This document shows, in pieces, positions 8,988-17,587 of a DNA stretch of 64,000 nucleotides (position 1 is its first letter; each line of letters begins with the position of its first letter). The stretch is taken from NCBI RefSeq assembly GCF_000429165.1, contig NZ_AUBI01000001.1, positions 496,001 to 560,000 on the forward strand. The letters run 5' to 3'. The notes beneath the pieces are model-generated. The model was not told the DNA's origin and did no database searches. It was given only the letters and a program-made list of their open reading frames with translations. This stretch comes from Acetobacter nitrogenifigens DSM 23921 = NBRC 105050. Lineage in GTDB: Bacteria; Pseudomonadota; Alphaproteobacteria; Acetobacterales; Acetobacteraceae. The position numbers were made by a program, and so were the translations under genes.

Positions 8988-10127
8988 ATGCGTCTCCGCA
9001 CGGCGTTACTCGCAACAACCTTGATGGCCGCGGCGCCTGTGGCTGCATCGGCCACGACGATCACTGGCCCGTATATCAATCTCGGCGGCGGCTATGATCT
9101 GACCCAGACCCAGCACGCTCACTTCTCCCCGACGACGCAGGCGGACGGATCTGAATCCAATTCCGGCACGTCCTCGAAGTTCCGTCACAAGGACGGCTTC
9201 ACGGGCTTCGGCGCGTTCGGTTGGGGCTTCGGCAACGGTCTCCGCGCTGAGCTCGAAGGCGTTTACAACTACTCGCAGATCAACCACCGCAACGCGACGC
9301 CTGTCGCCGGCTCGACCAGCGGCAGCGATCAGTCGTACGGCGGTTTCGTCAACGTCCTGTATGACATCGATCTGAAGCAGTTCGGCATCGATGCGCCGAT
9401 CACGCCGTTCGTCGGCGTTGGCGCCGGTTACCTGTGGCAGCACTACAACCCGATCACCACCACCTACGCGAACGGCAACGTCAACCGCGTCGGCGGAACG
9501 AACGGCGGCTTCGCCTATCAGGGCATCGTCGGCGCCGCCTACGACATTCCGTCGGTTCCGGGCCTAGCGATCACGACCGAATACCGCATGATCGGCCAGA
9601 CGTTCACGGACGGCGCTTACTCGTCGACCTCGTGGAACGGCTCGGGCGTTCACAAGGGTAACGTGAACTTCGACCACCGCTTCAACCACCAGTTCATCCT
9701 GAGCCTGCGTTACGCGTTCGACACGGCTCCGCCGCCGCCGCCGCCGGCTCCGGTCGCTCCGCCGCCGGTCGTCGCTCCGGCTCGCACGTACCTCGTGTTC
9801 TTCGACTGGGATAAGTCGATCCTCACGGCGCGCGCTCGCCAGATCGTCGCCGAGGCTGCTCAGGCTTCGACGCACGTTCAGACGACGCGTATCGAAGTTA
9901 ACGGCTACACCGACAACTCGTCGGCTCGTGGCGGCGCTTCGGGTGCGAAGTACAACATGGGCCTGTCCATCCGTCGCGCTGACAGCGTGAAGGCTGAACT
10001 GATCCGTGACGGCGTTCCGGCGACCGCCATCGACATTCACGGCTATGGCGAGCAGCACCCGCTGGTCCCGACGGGTCCGAACACCCGCGAGCCGCAGAAC
10101 CGTCGCGTCGAGATCATCCTGCACTGA
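8988..10127 (+). CDS. OmpA-family outer membrane protein
   Basis: A 379-residue protein with a signal peptide (residues 1-21, ending ASA) and an N-terminal beta-barrel domain with alternating aromatic strands. A Pro-rich linker follows (PPPPPPAPVAPPPVV, about residues 246-262), and then a C-terminal OmpA/MotB peptidoglycan-binding domain with VNGYTDNSSA and EPQNRRVEIIL. The barrel sits in the outer membrane while the C-terminal domain tethers it to peptidoglycan. The start at 8988 is chosen because an upstream in-frame ATG (8967) would put charged residues MREEDEK before the signal peptide and because AGAGGA precedes 8988. Codon use is noticeably more biased than in neighbours, consistent with high expression. 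A terminator follows. Confidence 0.93.
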   Translation: MRLRTALLATTLMAAAPVAASATTITGPYINLGGGYDLTQTQHAHFSPTTQADGSESNSGTSSKFRHKDGFTGFGAFGWGFGNGLRAELEGVYNYSQINHRNATPVAGSTSGSDQSYGGFVNVLYDIDLKQFGIDAPITPFVGVGAGYLWQHYNPITTTYANGNVNRVGGTNGGFAYQGIVGAAYDIPSVPGLAITTEYRMIGQTFTDGAYSSTSWNGSGVHKGNVNFDHRFNHQFILSLRYAFDTAPPPPPPAPVAPPPVVAPARTYLVFFDWDKSILTARARQIVAEAAQASTHVQTTRIEVNGYTDNSSARGGASGAKYNMGLSIRRADSVKAELIRDGVPATAIDIHGYGEQHPLVPTGPNTREPQNRRVEIILH

Positions 10128-10160
10128 TCGACTCGTCGATCCAGTCTGGATATCGGAGGA

Positions 10161-10187
10161 AAGGGCGCCATTCGGTGCCCTTTTTTC
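10161..10187 (+). terminator. Rho-independent terminator after the ompA-like gene
   Basis: A GGGCGCC/GGTGCCC stem (one G-U pair) with loop ATTC is followed by six T residues, 33 bases after the stop codon. Confidence 0.85.
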
Positions 10188-10268
10188 TTGCCTCTCGTCC
10201 GCTGCGAAATAGCCTGCTTGCAGCGCGCCTTGTCATGGCTTCTTCACGCGATCAGGATCTCACCTGAC

Positions 10269-10784
10269 ATGGCCTCCGCCCATCCGCCTCTCTCCGCCCA
10301 GCGCCTTGCCAAGATGCAGCGATTCCTGAAGTTCGGCCTAATCGGTAGCCTCGGTTTTCTGTGGGATACCGGCACGGTCTACGCACTTCGCCCAATTATC
10401 GGACTTGGTCTGGCAACCCTTGCGGCCTATTTCGTCGCCGCCTCGCTCAACTGGCTGGCCAATCGTCTCTGGACGTTCCGTGGCGTTGGGCTGGACGAAC
10501 ATCCAGTGCTGCAATGGCTTCGGTTTCTGACAGCCAACAGCCTCGGCTTTCTCCTCAACCGCGGCGCGGTCTATCTGCTGTTTTATCTGGAGCCATTCTG
10601 CGTCCAGCACCCGGTCACAGCCATCGCCGTCGGGTCGCTCACAGGAATGCTGGCGAATTTCAACCTCAGCCAACGCCTGGTTTTCCGCGAACGACCACCG
10701 CACTCCGCGCTCGATCTCGCCGAGATCGCCACGGGCCTGACCAGCGCGGAAAAATCCGATTCAGAAGACAGCGCCGCCGCATAA
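10269..10784 (+). CDS. GtrA-like small membrane protein
   Basis: A 171-residue protein with four predicted membrane segments and the GtrA-family features: an N-terminal FLKFGLIGSLGFLWD segment and LANRLWTF after the second segment. GtrA proteins are thought to help move undecaprenyl-linked sugars across the inner membrane for O-antigen or lipid glycosylation. The start at ATG 10269 is preferred; the frame is open upstream to a TTG at 10188 but that part lies in the ompA terminator. No glycosyltransferase is adjacent, so its partner is unknown. Confidence 0.85.
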   Translation: MASAHPPLSAQRLAKMQRFLKFGLIGSLGFLWDTGTVYALRPIIGLGLATLAAYFVAASLNWLANRLWTFRGVGLDEHPVLQWLRFLTANSLGFLLNRGAVYLLFYLEPFCVQHPVTAIAVGSLTGMLANFNLSQRLVFRERPPHSALDLAEIATGLTSAEKSDSEDSAAA

Positions 10785-10911
10785 AACCGTTCTGGCGAGC
10801 AGAGCGTCGTCCCCGACACTTCCGGGGCGGGCTCGACTAGGTTAAATCTGCCTGAGAACCAGTTTCCGACCATCTTTCGGCCGCGCGGCTGTCCTCGGGC
10901 GCCACGCATCC

Positions 10912-10926
10912 ATATCCCCGGGATAT
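10912..10926. promoter_or_regulatory. Perfect palindrome immediately upstream of alaS
   Basis: A 7+7 base inverted repeat with one central base (ATATCCC-C-GGGATAT) ends 12 bases before the alaS start codon. Its position fits an operator or a start-proximal hairpin. E. coli AlaRS binds a palindrome at its own promoter; an equivalent here is only an analogy. Confidence 0.35.
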
Positions 10927-10938
10927 CCGTCCGCCGCC

Positions 10939-13587
10939 ATGCCTACGACAAACGACATCCGCGCCGCGTTCCTCGATTATTTCGCGTCGCAGGGGCACCA
11001 GATCGTGCCGTCCTCCCCCCTCGTTCCCCGCAACGATCCGACGCTGTTGTTCACCAACGCCGGAATGGTGCAGTTCAAGAACGTGTTCACAGGGCAGGAA
11101 ACGCGCCCCTACAACCGGGCCACAACGGCGCAGAAAGTCGTCCGCGCAGGCGGCAAGCACAACGACCTCGACAACGTCGGCTATACCGCGCGCCATCACA
11201 CGTTCTTCGAGATGATGGGCAACTTCTCGTTCGGTGATTACTTCAAACCGCTCGCCATCGAACTAGCGTGGAATCTGATCACGCGTGATTTCGGGCTGCC
11301 GAAAGACAAGCTGCTGGTCACCGTCTACTCGGAAGACGAAGATGCTGCGGCGCTGTGGCGCAAGATCGCCGGTCTTTCTGACGACCGCATCATCCGCATC
11401 CCGACCTCCGACAATTTCTGGCGCATGGGCGACGTCGGCCCCTGCGGCCCCTGCTCCGAGATCTTTTACGACCACGGCCCCGACGTTCCAGGCGGCCCGC
11501 CGGGCTCGCCCGATGAGGACGGAGACCGTTTCGTCGAGATCTGGAACCTCGTGTTCATGCAGTTCTTCGAGGATCCGCCAGGCACGCGAACGCCGCTGCC
11601 ACGTCCGTCGATCGACACCGGCATGGGCCTTGAACGCTTCGCCGCGATCATGCAGGGCAAGCGCGACAATTACGACACCGATACGCTGCGGGCGCTGATC
11701 CTCGCCTCCGCCGACGCGACCGGACAGGACCCGGACGGACAGTTCAAGTCCAGCCATCGCGTGATCGCCGATCACCTGCGCTCAACCGCGTTCCTGATCG
11801 CCGACGGCGTCCTGCCCGCAAAAGACGGGCGTGGCTACGTGCTACGCCGCATCATGCGCCGCGCCATGCGGCACCTGCACATGATGGGCACGACCGATCC
11901 GGTCTTCTACAAGCTGCTGCCGGCTTTGATCCGCCAGATGGGCGCAGCCTACCCCGAACTGGGACAGGCCGAGGCGCTGATCCGCGAAACGATGCTGGGT
12001 GAAGAAGAGCGCTTCAAGGCAATGCTTGGACGCGGCCTCGGCCTGCTCGGCGAAGAAACCGACAAGCTGCCATCGGGCGGCGCGTTGCCCGGCGACGTGG
12101 CGTTCAAGCTGTACGACACATTCGGCTTCCCGCTCGACCTGACACAGGACGCGCTCCGTTCCAGCGGCCACACGGTAGACGTCGACGGCTTCGACGCCGC
12201 GATGAAGCAACAGCGTGAGCGCGCCCGCGCCGCGTGGACCGGCTCCGGCGACACCGCGACGGAGACCGTCTGGTTCGAAGCACGCGACCGTTTCGGCGCG
12301 AGCGAGTTCCTTGGCTACAGCACCGAAGTCGCGGACGGCGAGATTCAGGCGATCGCGCTCGGCGACCGTCTGGTCGAGAGCGCAGGTCCCGGCGAGCAGG
12401 TCGCCATCCTGCTCAACCAGACCCCGTTCTACGGCGAAAGCGGCGGACAGGTCGGCGACACGGGCGAGATCACCGCGCCGGGTGTTCGCATCGCCGTCAC
12501 TGACACGCAGAAGAAGCTCGGCGATCTGCTAGTGCATTACGGCACGGTCACCGAAGGAACCGTGAAACCCGGCCTCGCCATCCACGCCGTCGTCGACCAC
12601 ACGCGACGCAGCGCCATCCGCGCCCACCACTCCGCGACACATCTTCTGCACGAAGCGCTGCGTCGGCGTCTGGGCGAGCACGTCACGCAGAAGGGCAGCC
12701 TGAACGCGCCGGACCGTCTGCGCTTCGACGTCAGCCAGCCGCGCCCGATCACGCGCGAGGAACTGGCCGAGGTCGAGGCCGAGGTGAACGCCCGCATCCG
12801 TGAAAACACGGCGGTGACGACGCGCATCATGACGCCGGAGCAGGCCGTCGCCGAAGGCGCCATGGCCCTGTTCGGCGAGAAATATGGCGACGAGGTCCGC
12901 GTCGTCTCCATGGGCGCCTCCGACGACAAGTCCGGCTGGTCCGTGGAACTGTGCGGCGGCACCCACGTCGCACGCACCGGCGATATCGGCCTGTTCCGCA
13001 TTTCCTCGGAAAGCGGCGTGTCGGCGGGCGTCCGTCGTATCGAAGCCCTCGCCGGTCCCGCCGCCGAAGCCGCCGCCAACCTGAACGATGAGCGGCTGTT
13101 CCAGATCGCCGCCATGCTGCGCGTTAACGCCGCAGAAGCGCCGGAGCGGCTGGCGACGATCCTCGAAGAGCGCAAGGCGATGGAAAAACGCATCGCCGAT
13201 CTCCAGCGCAAGCTCGCAGCGGGAGGAACCGAAGCCGCAGGCGTGGAGACCATCGCTGGCGTTCCGTTTGCAGGCCGCAACATCGGCGACACGCCCGCAC
13301 GTGAACTGAAGGGGTTGGCCGAGACCATCGGCAAGCAGATCGGCGTGGGCGTGGTGGCGCTTGTTTCCACCGCCGACGGCAAGGGAACCGTAGTGGTGTC
13401 CGTGAACCCGGAACTGCCGGAAGCCATCGACGCAGTGGCCCTCGTCCGCGCCGCAAGCGCCGCGCTGGGCGGCAAGGGCGGCGGCGGACGGCGCGACATG
13501 GCGCAGGCTGGCGGACCGGACGTTGGGGCCGCCGATGCGGCGCTGGACGCGGTGCGGGCGGGCATTGTTGTTGCGGCGCAGGGGTAG
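10939..13587 (+). CDS. alaS: Alanine-tRNA ligase
   Basis: An 882-residue class II synthetase of normal length. It has the N-terminal catalytic core ([30 protein letters not shown], and GMGLERFA as motif 3). The editing domain carries the zinc-site residues HHSATHLLH and CGGTH that hydrolyse mischarged Ser/Gly-tRNA(Ala). The C-terminal C-Ala domain has the glycine-rich [17 protein letters not shown]. It charges tRNA(Ala) in the cytoplasm. A strong terminator follows, and the lower-GC insert begins directly after that terminator. Confidence 0.97.
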   Translation: MPTTNDIRAAFLDYFASQGHQIVPSSPLVPRNDPTLLFTNAGMVQFKNVFTGQETRPYNRATTAQKVVRAGGKHNDLDNVGYTARHHTFFEMMGNFSFGDYFKPLAIELAWNLITRDFGLPKDKLLVTVYSEDEDAAALWRKIAGLSDDRIIRIPTSDNFWRMGDVGPCGPCSEIFYDHGPDVPGGPPGSPDEDGDRFVEIWNLVFMQFFEDPPGTRTPLPRPSIDTGMGLERFAAIMQGKRDNYDTDTLRALILASADATGQDPDGQFKSSHRVIADHLRSTAFLIADGVLPAKDGRGYVLRRIMRRAMRHLHMMGTTDPVFYKLLPALIRQMGAAYPELGQAEALIRETMLGEEERFKAMLGRGLGLLGEETDKLPSGGALPGDVAFKLYDTFGFPLDLTQDALRSSGHTVDVDGFDAAMKQQRERARAAWTGSGDTATETVWFEARDRFGASEFLGYSTEVADGEIQAIALGDRLVESAGPGEQVAILLNQTPFYGESGGQVGDTGEITAPGVRIAVTDTQKKLGDLLVHYGTVTEGTVKPGLAIHAVVDHTRRSAIRAHHSATHLLHEALRRRLGEHVTQKGSLNAPDRLRFDVSQPRPITREELAEVEAEVNARIRENTAVTTRIMTPEQAVAEGAMALFGEKYGDEVRVVSMGASDDKSGWSVELCGGTHVARTGDIGLFRISSESGVSAGVRRIEALAGPAAEAAANLNDERLFQIAAMLRVNAAEAPERLATILEERKAMEKRIADLQRKLAAGGTEAAGVETIAGVPFAGRNIGDTPARELKGLAETIGKQIGVGVVALVSTADGKGTVVVSVNPELPEAIDAVALVRAASAALGGKGGGGRRDMAQAGGPDVGAADAALDAVRAGIVVAAQG

Positions 13588-13628
13588 GCTGATTGCTGAG
13601 TGATGCCGCAGCGCTGAAAACGGAAAAG

Positions 13629-13653
13629 CCCCTCGTGTGAACGGGGGGTTTTT
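13629..13653 (+). terminator. Rho-independent terminator of alaS
   Basis: An 8-base stem (CCCCTCGT with ACGGGGGG, one G-U pair) with loop GTGA is followed by five T residues, about 40 bases after the alaS stop. Confidence 0.85.
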
Positions 13654-14116
13654 CGTATGTGGTTATTTTTGCGCGACTATGACCGCTTTCGCCCTCATCG
13701 CAGACATTCAAACGGTTGTGACAGGAGTCCGAAAGCCGACATTCGTTAGGTGAGTCGCATAGACCCAGTTTGGAGACGAGTGGTCGCTTGCTGCGCGTCA
13801 TCTATTATCACCTGAGGTTGTGACGGCCGATCAGGACTCGGCTGCACCACTGCAACATCGCCTGTCCGCACAGTAACCTTGGCGACCGATTCCGCTTCGC
13901 CCCACCTATATCAAGGCAATGGCGACGGATACAAAAGTGTACCAACAATTAAGCTGGAGACCCACAAGAACCGATCGTTTGCGTCAGTCATTATCACATT
14001 TATTAAATTCCGTATAAAACGCGTATATAAGTTCATAAAACGGTGATATAATTACTCTAACCATGAGGGGTCTATCTCTAGTGCGCTCCTCCCCAATGTA
14101 ATATCGGAGATGACCA
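13654..14116. other. Gene-free left flank of the accessory insert
   Basis: No convincing gene on either strand. The stretch becomes AT-rich after about 13985, with a candidate -10 box TATAAT at 14047-14052 that could drive the Mrr-like gene; no good -35 is seen. A GGAG at 14106-14109 is the ribosome binding site of the next gene. No integrase, tRNA or clear attachment repeat is present. Confidence 0.5.
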
Positions 14117-14686
14117 TTGACCAGACGAAAGACTGCCAAGGACTTTGACCCTCAAAACGCTGACATGGAGGTAATAGCTCAGGATGTGGCTCGCACAATG
14201 AACCCCAATCTCGAACAAATTCGGGGTCCGAGCAATGACGCCGGAGATGACGGATTATTCCGAGACACGAAAACGGGCCGCCTCCTTACAGTAGAATCTA
14301 AATTCGTGCGGCAGCAGAACAATATCTCTAAAGGTGCCGTCGTGAACTTAGACGAGGCAGGAGCCCGGAACGGAGAGATGTACGGGGCAGAGTCTGATGG
14401 TTTACTTGTTACAACGTCGGGAGATACGGGAAGAGGCGCCAAACAAGCGGTAAGACAGGCGGCAAGCGAAGGCCGGAAAATCGAGATCGTTGGCTTCACA
14501 CAACTTCAGAATATCGCCCGAAACCCCGAAACTGACCCAGACCTTGCCCAGCGTATCGAAGCCGCGCTGAAAAAAAAGGCCCGTCGTGTCACCTCTCAAA
14601 ATGGAGACGTACTAAATGGCAGCCGAGTTATAACACCTACTCCACGATCCCTTGTCGCCGCGACAAGTGGCCAGACACTACTCTAA
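14117..14686 (+). CDS. Mrr-like restriction endonuclease-fold protein
   Basis: A 189-residue protein that resembles the catalytic domain of Mrr-type nucleases. It has a PD-(D/E)xK pattern with D45 (in DAGDDGLF), then E60-S61-K62 at the end of a strand (LLTVESKF). The typical Mrr C-terminal half follows: AESDGLLVTTSGDTGRGAKQ, then KIEIVGFTQL. Mrr-family enzymes cut modified or foreign DNA. The start is a TTG at 14117 supported by GGAG seven bases upstream; an ATG at 14110 is in another frame. No separate DNA-binding domain is visible, and the last 45 residues are polar. Base composition is lower in GC than the flanks. It faces the ATPase/HNH operon tail to tail. Fold assignment is by motif reading only. 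Confidence 0.6.
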   Translation: MTRRKTAKDFDPQNADMEVIAQDVARTMNPNLEQIRGPSNDAGDDGLFRDTKTGRLLTVESKFVRQQNNISKGAVVNLDEAGARNGEMYGAESDGLLVTTSGDTGRGAKQAVRQAASEGRKIEIVGFTQLQNIARNPETDPDLAQRIEAALKKKARRVTSQNGDVLNGSRVITPTPRSLVAATSGQTLL

Positions 14687-14695
14687 CAGGTTGTT

Positions 14696-14739
14696 AAAAA
14701 AGCCATTGGAACGGCGCTGAAGGTTTCTTCATCGCCGTT
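14696..14739 (-). terminator. Terminator-like hairpin of the HNH operon
   Basis: Read on the minus strand, an AACGGCG/CGCCGTT stem (14710-14716 with 14733-14739) with an inner GAAG/CTTC pairing is followed nine bases later by six T residues. It lies 17 bases after the HNH gene and between two convergent genes. Confidence 0.6.
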
Positions 14740-14756
14740 GTGTTATTCGAAATCGA

Positions 14757-15611
14757 TCATCTACGTTTTGGATTTTTGAAATAAGCGTCGGGCATCTTGC
14801 AGAATTGCGAGCAGAGCATTAACCCCCGCAAGAACGCAGCGCGCCAGTCATTTAACCCAAAATCCCTAGCCCACTGTTCGGATACAGTTTTGAGATAGGC
14901 GCAACGCAACTTAGCCGCATCTTTCCCTGTAAAGCCGAGTAGAGCGACTTTTTGGCTAAATAAAAAATTATTTATTGGTGCCGCGTAACGCGTATTCAGT
15001 TCGAGTTTTTCGAATTGATAGCGAAGCCGTTCTACAGTTTGTGAGGACAGTGTCGGGTGCGAAATACTAAAGATCACGCGTAGCGTTCCTCGAGTATAGC
15101 TCACTTTTGCATGTAAAAAAGGCTCATCGTTCCAATGATCCGGAAGATTTTCATAATAAGCGTGAATGAAACCTTTGTTTCCTTTAGGGGCAGCCGTACC
15201 CTTTTTCCTATTGCAAGGCTGGCATGCTGGAATAAGGTTGCGCGGATAGATTGCTAATGCCTTGTACTTTGAGCGTGGGAGATAATGATCAAGCGTGGTT
15301 GGGTCGCCATAACCACATAAGGGACATTCTGAGGCACCCGTCAGAAGGCGTCCACGCAGCTTTTCAAGTCGACCACCAATTTGAATCTGACTATAACAAT
15401 CATGTAGAGTTTGCTCACAGCCTTTGAGAACCGCAGGCTTCAGGCCGCTGATAGGCTGACCTTGCTGGGTTTCATAGAGGGCATAAAGATCCTTTATGGC
15501 GATCCACTCTGCGTTACTTAAGGTGTATATGGGCGGCGCGGTTTTGCGGGATAGCGCTGTTCGCACTTGCGTGCGTGCCATACGCACAGCTGGAGGATCA
15601 AGAGTCCACAT
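14757..15611 (-). CDS. HNH endonuclease, PtuB-like partner of an AAA ATPase
   Basis: A 284-residue protein with an HNH nuclease core at residues 96-138. A zinc-binding CPLC (C96, C99) is followed by LDHYLPRSKY with catalytic H109, NLIPAC with N125, and CQPCNRKKG (C130, C133, N134). About 95 residues precede the core and 145 follow it, without another recognisable domain. The gene starts three bases after the ATPase stop on the same strand, so the two are almost certainly translated from one mRNA. An ATPase plus a small HNH protein in this order is the layout of Septu (PtuA-PtuB) phage-defence systems; PtuB cleaves DNA when released by PtuA. Low GC fits acquired DNA. Confidence 0.75.
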   Translation of the reverse strand: MWTLDPPAVRMARTQVRTALSRKTAPPIYTLSNAEWIAIKDLYALYETQQGQPISGLKPAVLKGCEQTLHDCYSQIQIGGRLEKLRGRLLTGASECPLCGYGDPTTLDHYLPRSKYKALAIYPRNLIPACQPCNRKKGTAAPKGNKGFIHAYYENLPDHWNDEPFLHAKVSYTRGTLRVIFSISHPTLSSQTVERLRYQFEKLELNTRYAAPINNFLFSQKVALLGFTGKDAAKLRCAYLKTVSEQWARDFGLNDWRAAFLRGLMLCSQFCKMPDAYFKNPKRR

Positions 15612-15614
15612 TGA

Positions 15615-17285
15615 TTATCCTTCGTCTCCTGCCTGCGCATCCCGGTCTGCCATTCGGCTCATAACATAAGCACGAGCCTGAAAGCTGAGACCCCGCTCGA
15701 AAAGATCTTCGATCTGCTGTTGGGACATGCCGGCGTTAACAAGTTCGTCAAGGACGTTGTGATAATCGGTAACATTAGTATTCAAACCGAATACAGCGTT
15801 AGTAATCTCACCAATGCTTTCACCATAAGTTTCAATACGAGGTCGCAATATAGTCGTGATTGAGCCCGATCGCCGCACTATGGCCACATGTTGTCCTAGA
15901 GTTTCTTGCGCCACCACTGGAGAATGAGTTGCAACGATGGCAAAAGCATCGTGCGCGGCGAGAATGGTCCGAGTTGCATGCATCAGTGCTGCCAGCAATG
16001 GTGGATGCAGATGACTTTCGGGCTCATCCATAAGGATAAGACTCTTGGGTTCGACATAAGCAATAAGAGCTGCAATCAAATGAAGAACAATCTTATGACC
16101 AGTGCTTCGGGTAAGGAACATAGCCCGGGGATTGGAGGTAAGAAAAGCTGCCGGCCTCTCGTCGGCAAAATCTGCAAAAGAGGCGTCACTGAGCAGAATT
16201 TCTAATATGTCCTGCAAGAGCGGCATGCGTGCATGCTTTTTGATCCGTCGAATCATGACGTCAAATTCATCGGCAAGAGTATCAGCTGATTTAAGATAAG
16301 TTTTTACTTGTCGATCTCGGCCGAAAGCGCCAAGTTCTTCATTTACGCTGCTGAAACGCTTGTTTACTTTATCAATGGTCTCGTCAAGAAGTTCACTTAG
16401 CTCGCGACCAATATCTCGCAGACCGCAATAAACATAACGGCCAGCCCCAACCGATAAGTCACTAGCAATTTGTTGTTTGTCGGCACGTGAAATACCAGGG
16501 ACATGAAAAGTATCAAATGCGCTATACGAAACTGCAATAATACGGGTGAAACCTATTCCCTTAGGTTCGATTTTTCCTAGTCTTCGGATTGACTTCCTAG
16601 AACGCTCCATTGGCGAGGCATGCAGTACTCGCGCAAGTCTTGCTAGCAAAGTGCTCTTTCCAGATCCGTTTTCGCCGGTTATCACTGCAATCCTCTCAGG
16701 TAATCGCGTATTAAGTCGGCGCTTTCCTGCTGTATCTTCAGATGAGTTGTTGCCAGCAAAGGAAATTTTTAGTGACTTATTCCAATTGCGGACCCTAAAA
16801 GACATTTCAATGCCAAGCGACGCAAGGGCACTGTAATCACGTTCTACCAGAACCATCGCAACTGAACGATATTCGGCTATACTGCTTGAATCGCGCATGA
16901 TCGAGGTATTCCAACCTCGTTCATTAACAAACTTCTCGGCATGATCGGGATATTTCAATGCGTCACGGAGTCCAAGTAGGACCGCATTCCGATCCTCGGC
17001 TGAAAGCTGAGCAAGCCTCTCATAATAATCGAGAGACTGACCAAGAGAGCAGTAAGCCTCGGAGAGAGGCTCAAGCGTCCCTACAGGAAGTACGTCGCTA
17101 GAACCCTCAACTTGTCCACGTTTCAGAATTTTTACGTTTCCGATAAACCCTTCGAATTCGTTTCCAAAATAATAGACATGGTATTGTGTGCGATATGAAA
17201 AGTCGTTCCAAAGATCCTGTTCAAGAACCAAGCCCTTATATCCATGGGGCACGCCACGCTGTGGCGGAATCACTGTTATTTTCAT
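15615..17285 (-). CDS. AAA/ABC-type ATPase, PtuA-like, with N-terminal extension
   Basis: A 556-residue ATPase. Walker A GENGSGKST is at 204-212, an ABC-signature-like STGHK at 394-398, Walker B SLILMDEPESHLHP at about 415-428, and the switch histidine in ATHSP at 454. This is the OLD/RecF-like ABC ATPase arrangement used by PtuA and other defence ATPases; no TOPRIM domain follows, so it is not an OLD nuclease or GajA. The 200 residues before Walker A are unusual, since such ATPases mostly have Walker A close to the N-terminus; the extension could sense a phage component. The C-terminal 75 residues are helical and polar. The HNH gene follows directly. There is no reverse transcriptase nearby, so it is not a retron. 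Confidence 0.75.
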   Translation of the reverse strand: MKITVIPPQRGVPHGYKGLVLEQDLWNDFSYRTQYHVYYFGNEFEGFIGNVKILKRGQVEGSSDVLPVGTLEPLSEAYCSLGQSLDYYERLAQLSAEDRNAVLLGLRDALKYPDHAEKFVNERGWNTSIMRDSSSIAEYRSVAMVLVERDYSALASLGIEMSFRVRNWNKSLKISFAGNNSSEDTAGKRRLNTRLPERIAVITGENGSGKSTLLARLARVLHASPMERSRKSIRRLGKIEPKGIGFTRIIAVSYSAFDTFHVPGISRADKQQIASDLSVGAGRYVYCGLRDIGRELSELLDETIDKVNKRFSSVNEELGAFGRDRQVKTYLKSADTLADEFDVMIRRIKKHARMPLLQDILEILLSDASFADFADERPAAFLTSNPRAMFLTRSTGHKIVLHLIAALIAYVEPKSLILMDEPESHLHPPLLAALMHATRTILAAHDAFAIVATHSPVVAQETLGQHVAIVRRSGSITTILRPRIETYGESIGEITNAVFGLNTNVTDYHNVLDELVNAGMSQQQIEDLFERGLSFQARAYVMSRMADRDAQAGDEG

Positions 17286-17587
17286 GCCAAAGCTCTTATG
17301 ATTCTACTCTTTGAAATCCATCTTACACGTTGATGGATATGTTGGTTGATCTAAATTGTCGGGGCTATTCTTCCATAAATTCCCTTGCATATGAGCATTT
17401 TATATCTTCAATAATTATTATAATGTTTCCTATAGTGGGGCACTTCAAAAGCTATCTTTAGTCAGATTCAATGTCCGATAATTTAAATTTTTATGCCAAA
17501 CAGCCGACCTTCCGTTTCCCCTCCCAAAGTAGTCACAACACACGACGTCTTACGTCCTTTTCTTCAAAAAAGACGCAATCTCAGCTC
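17286..17587. other. Promoter region of the ATPase-HNH operon; right flank of the insert
   Basis: A very AT-rich stretch with no convincing gene. On the minus strand a TATAAT (17417-17422) is a possible -10 for the operon, with only a weak -35 further upstream. A short plus-strand frame starting at 17471 runs into the amidohydrolase gene and lacks the codon bias of real genes here. GC rises sharply at about 17590, marking the return to core chromosome. Confidence 0.45.

Noticed and set aside
14757..17285. Retron Ec78-like or Gabija interpretation of the ATPase-HNH operon
   Set aside because: No reverse transcriptase or msr-msd gene is next to it, and the ATPase has no TOPRIM domain and no helicase partner.
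13700..17530. Possible boundary repeats GCCGACATTC-GTT and GCCGACCTTCCGTT on either side of the insert
   Set aside because: Imperfect match with a gap, no integrase and no tRNA; too weak to call attachment sites.
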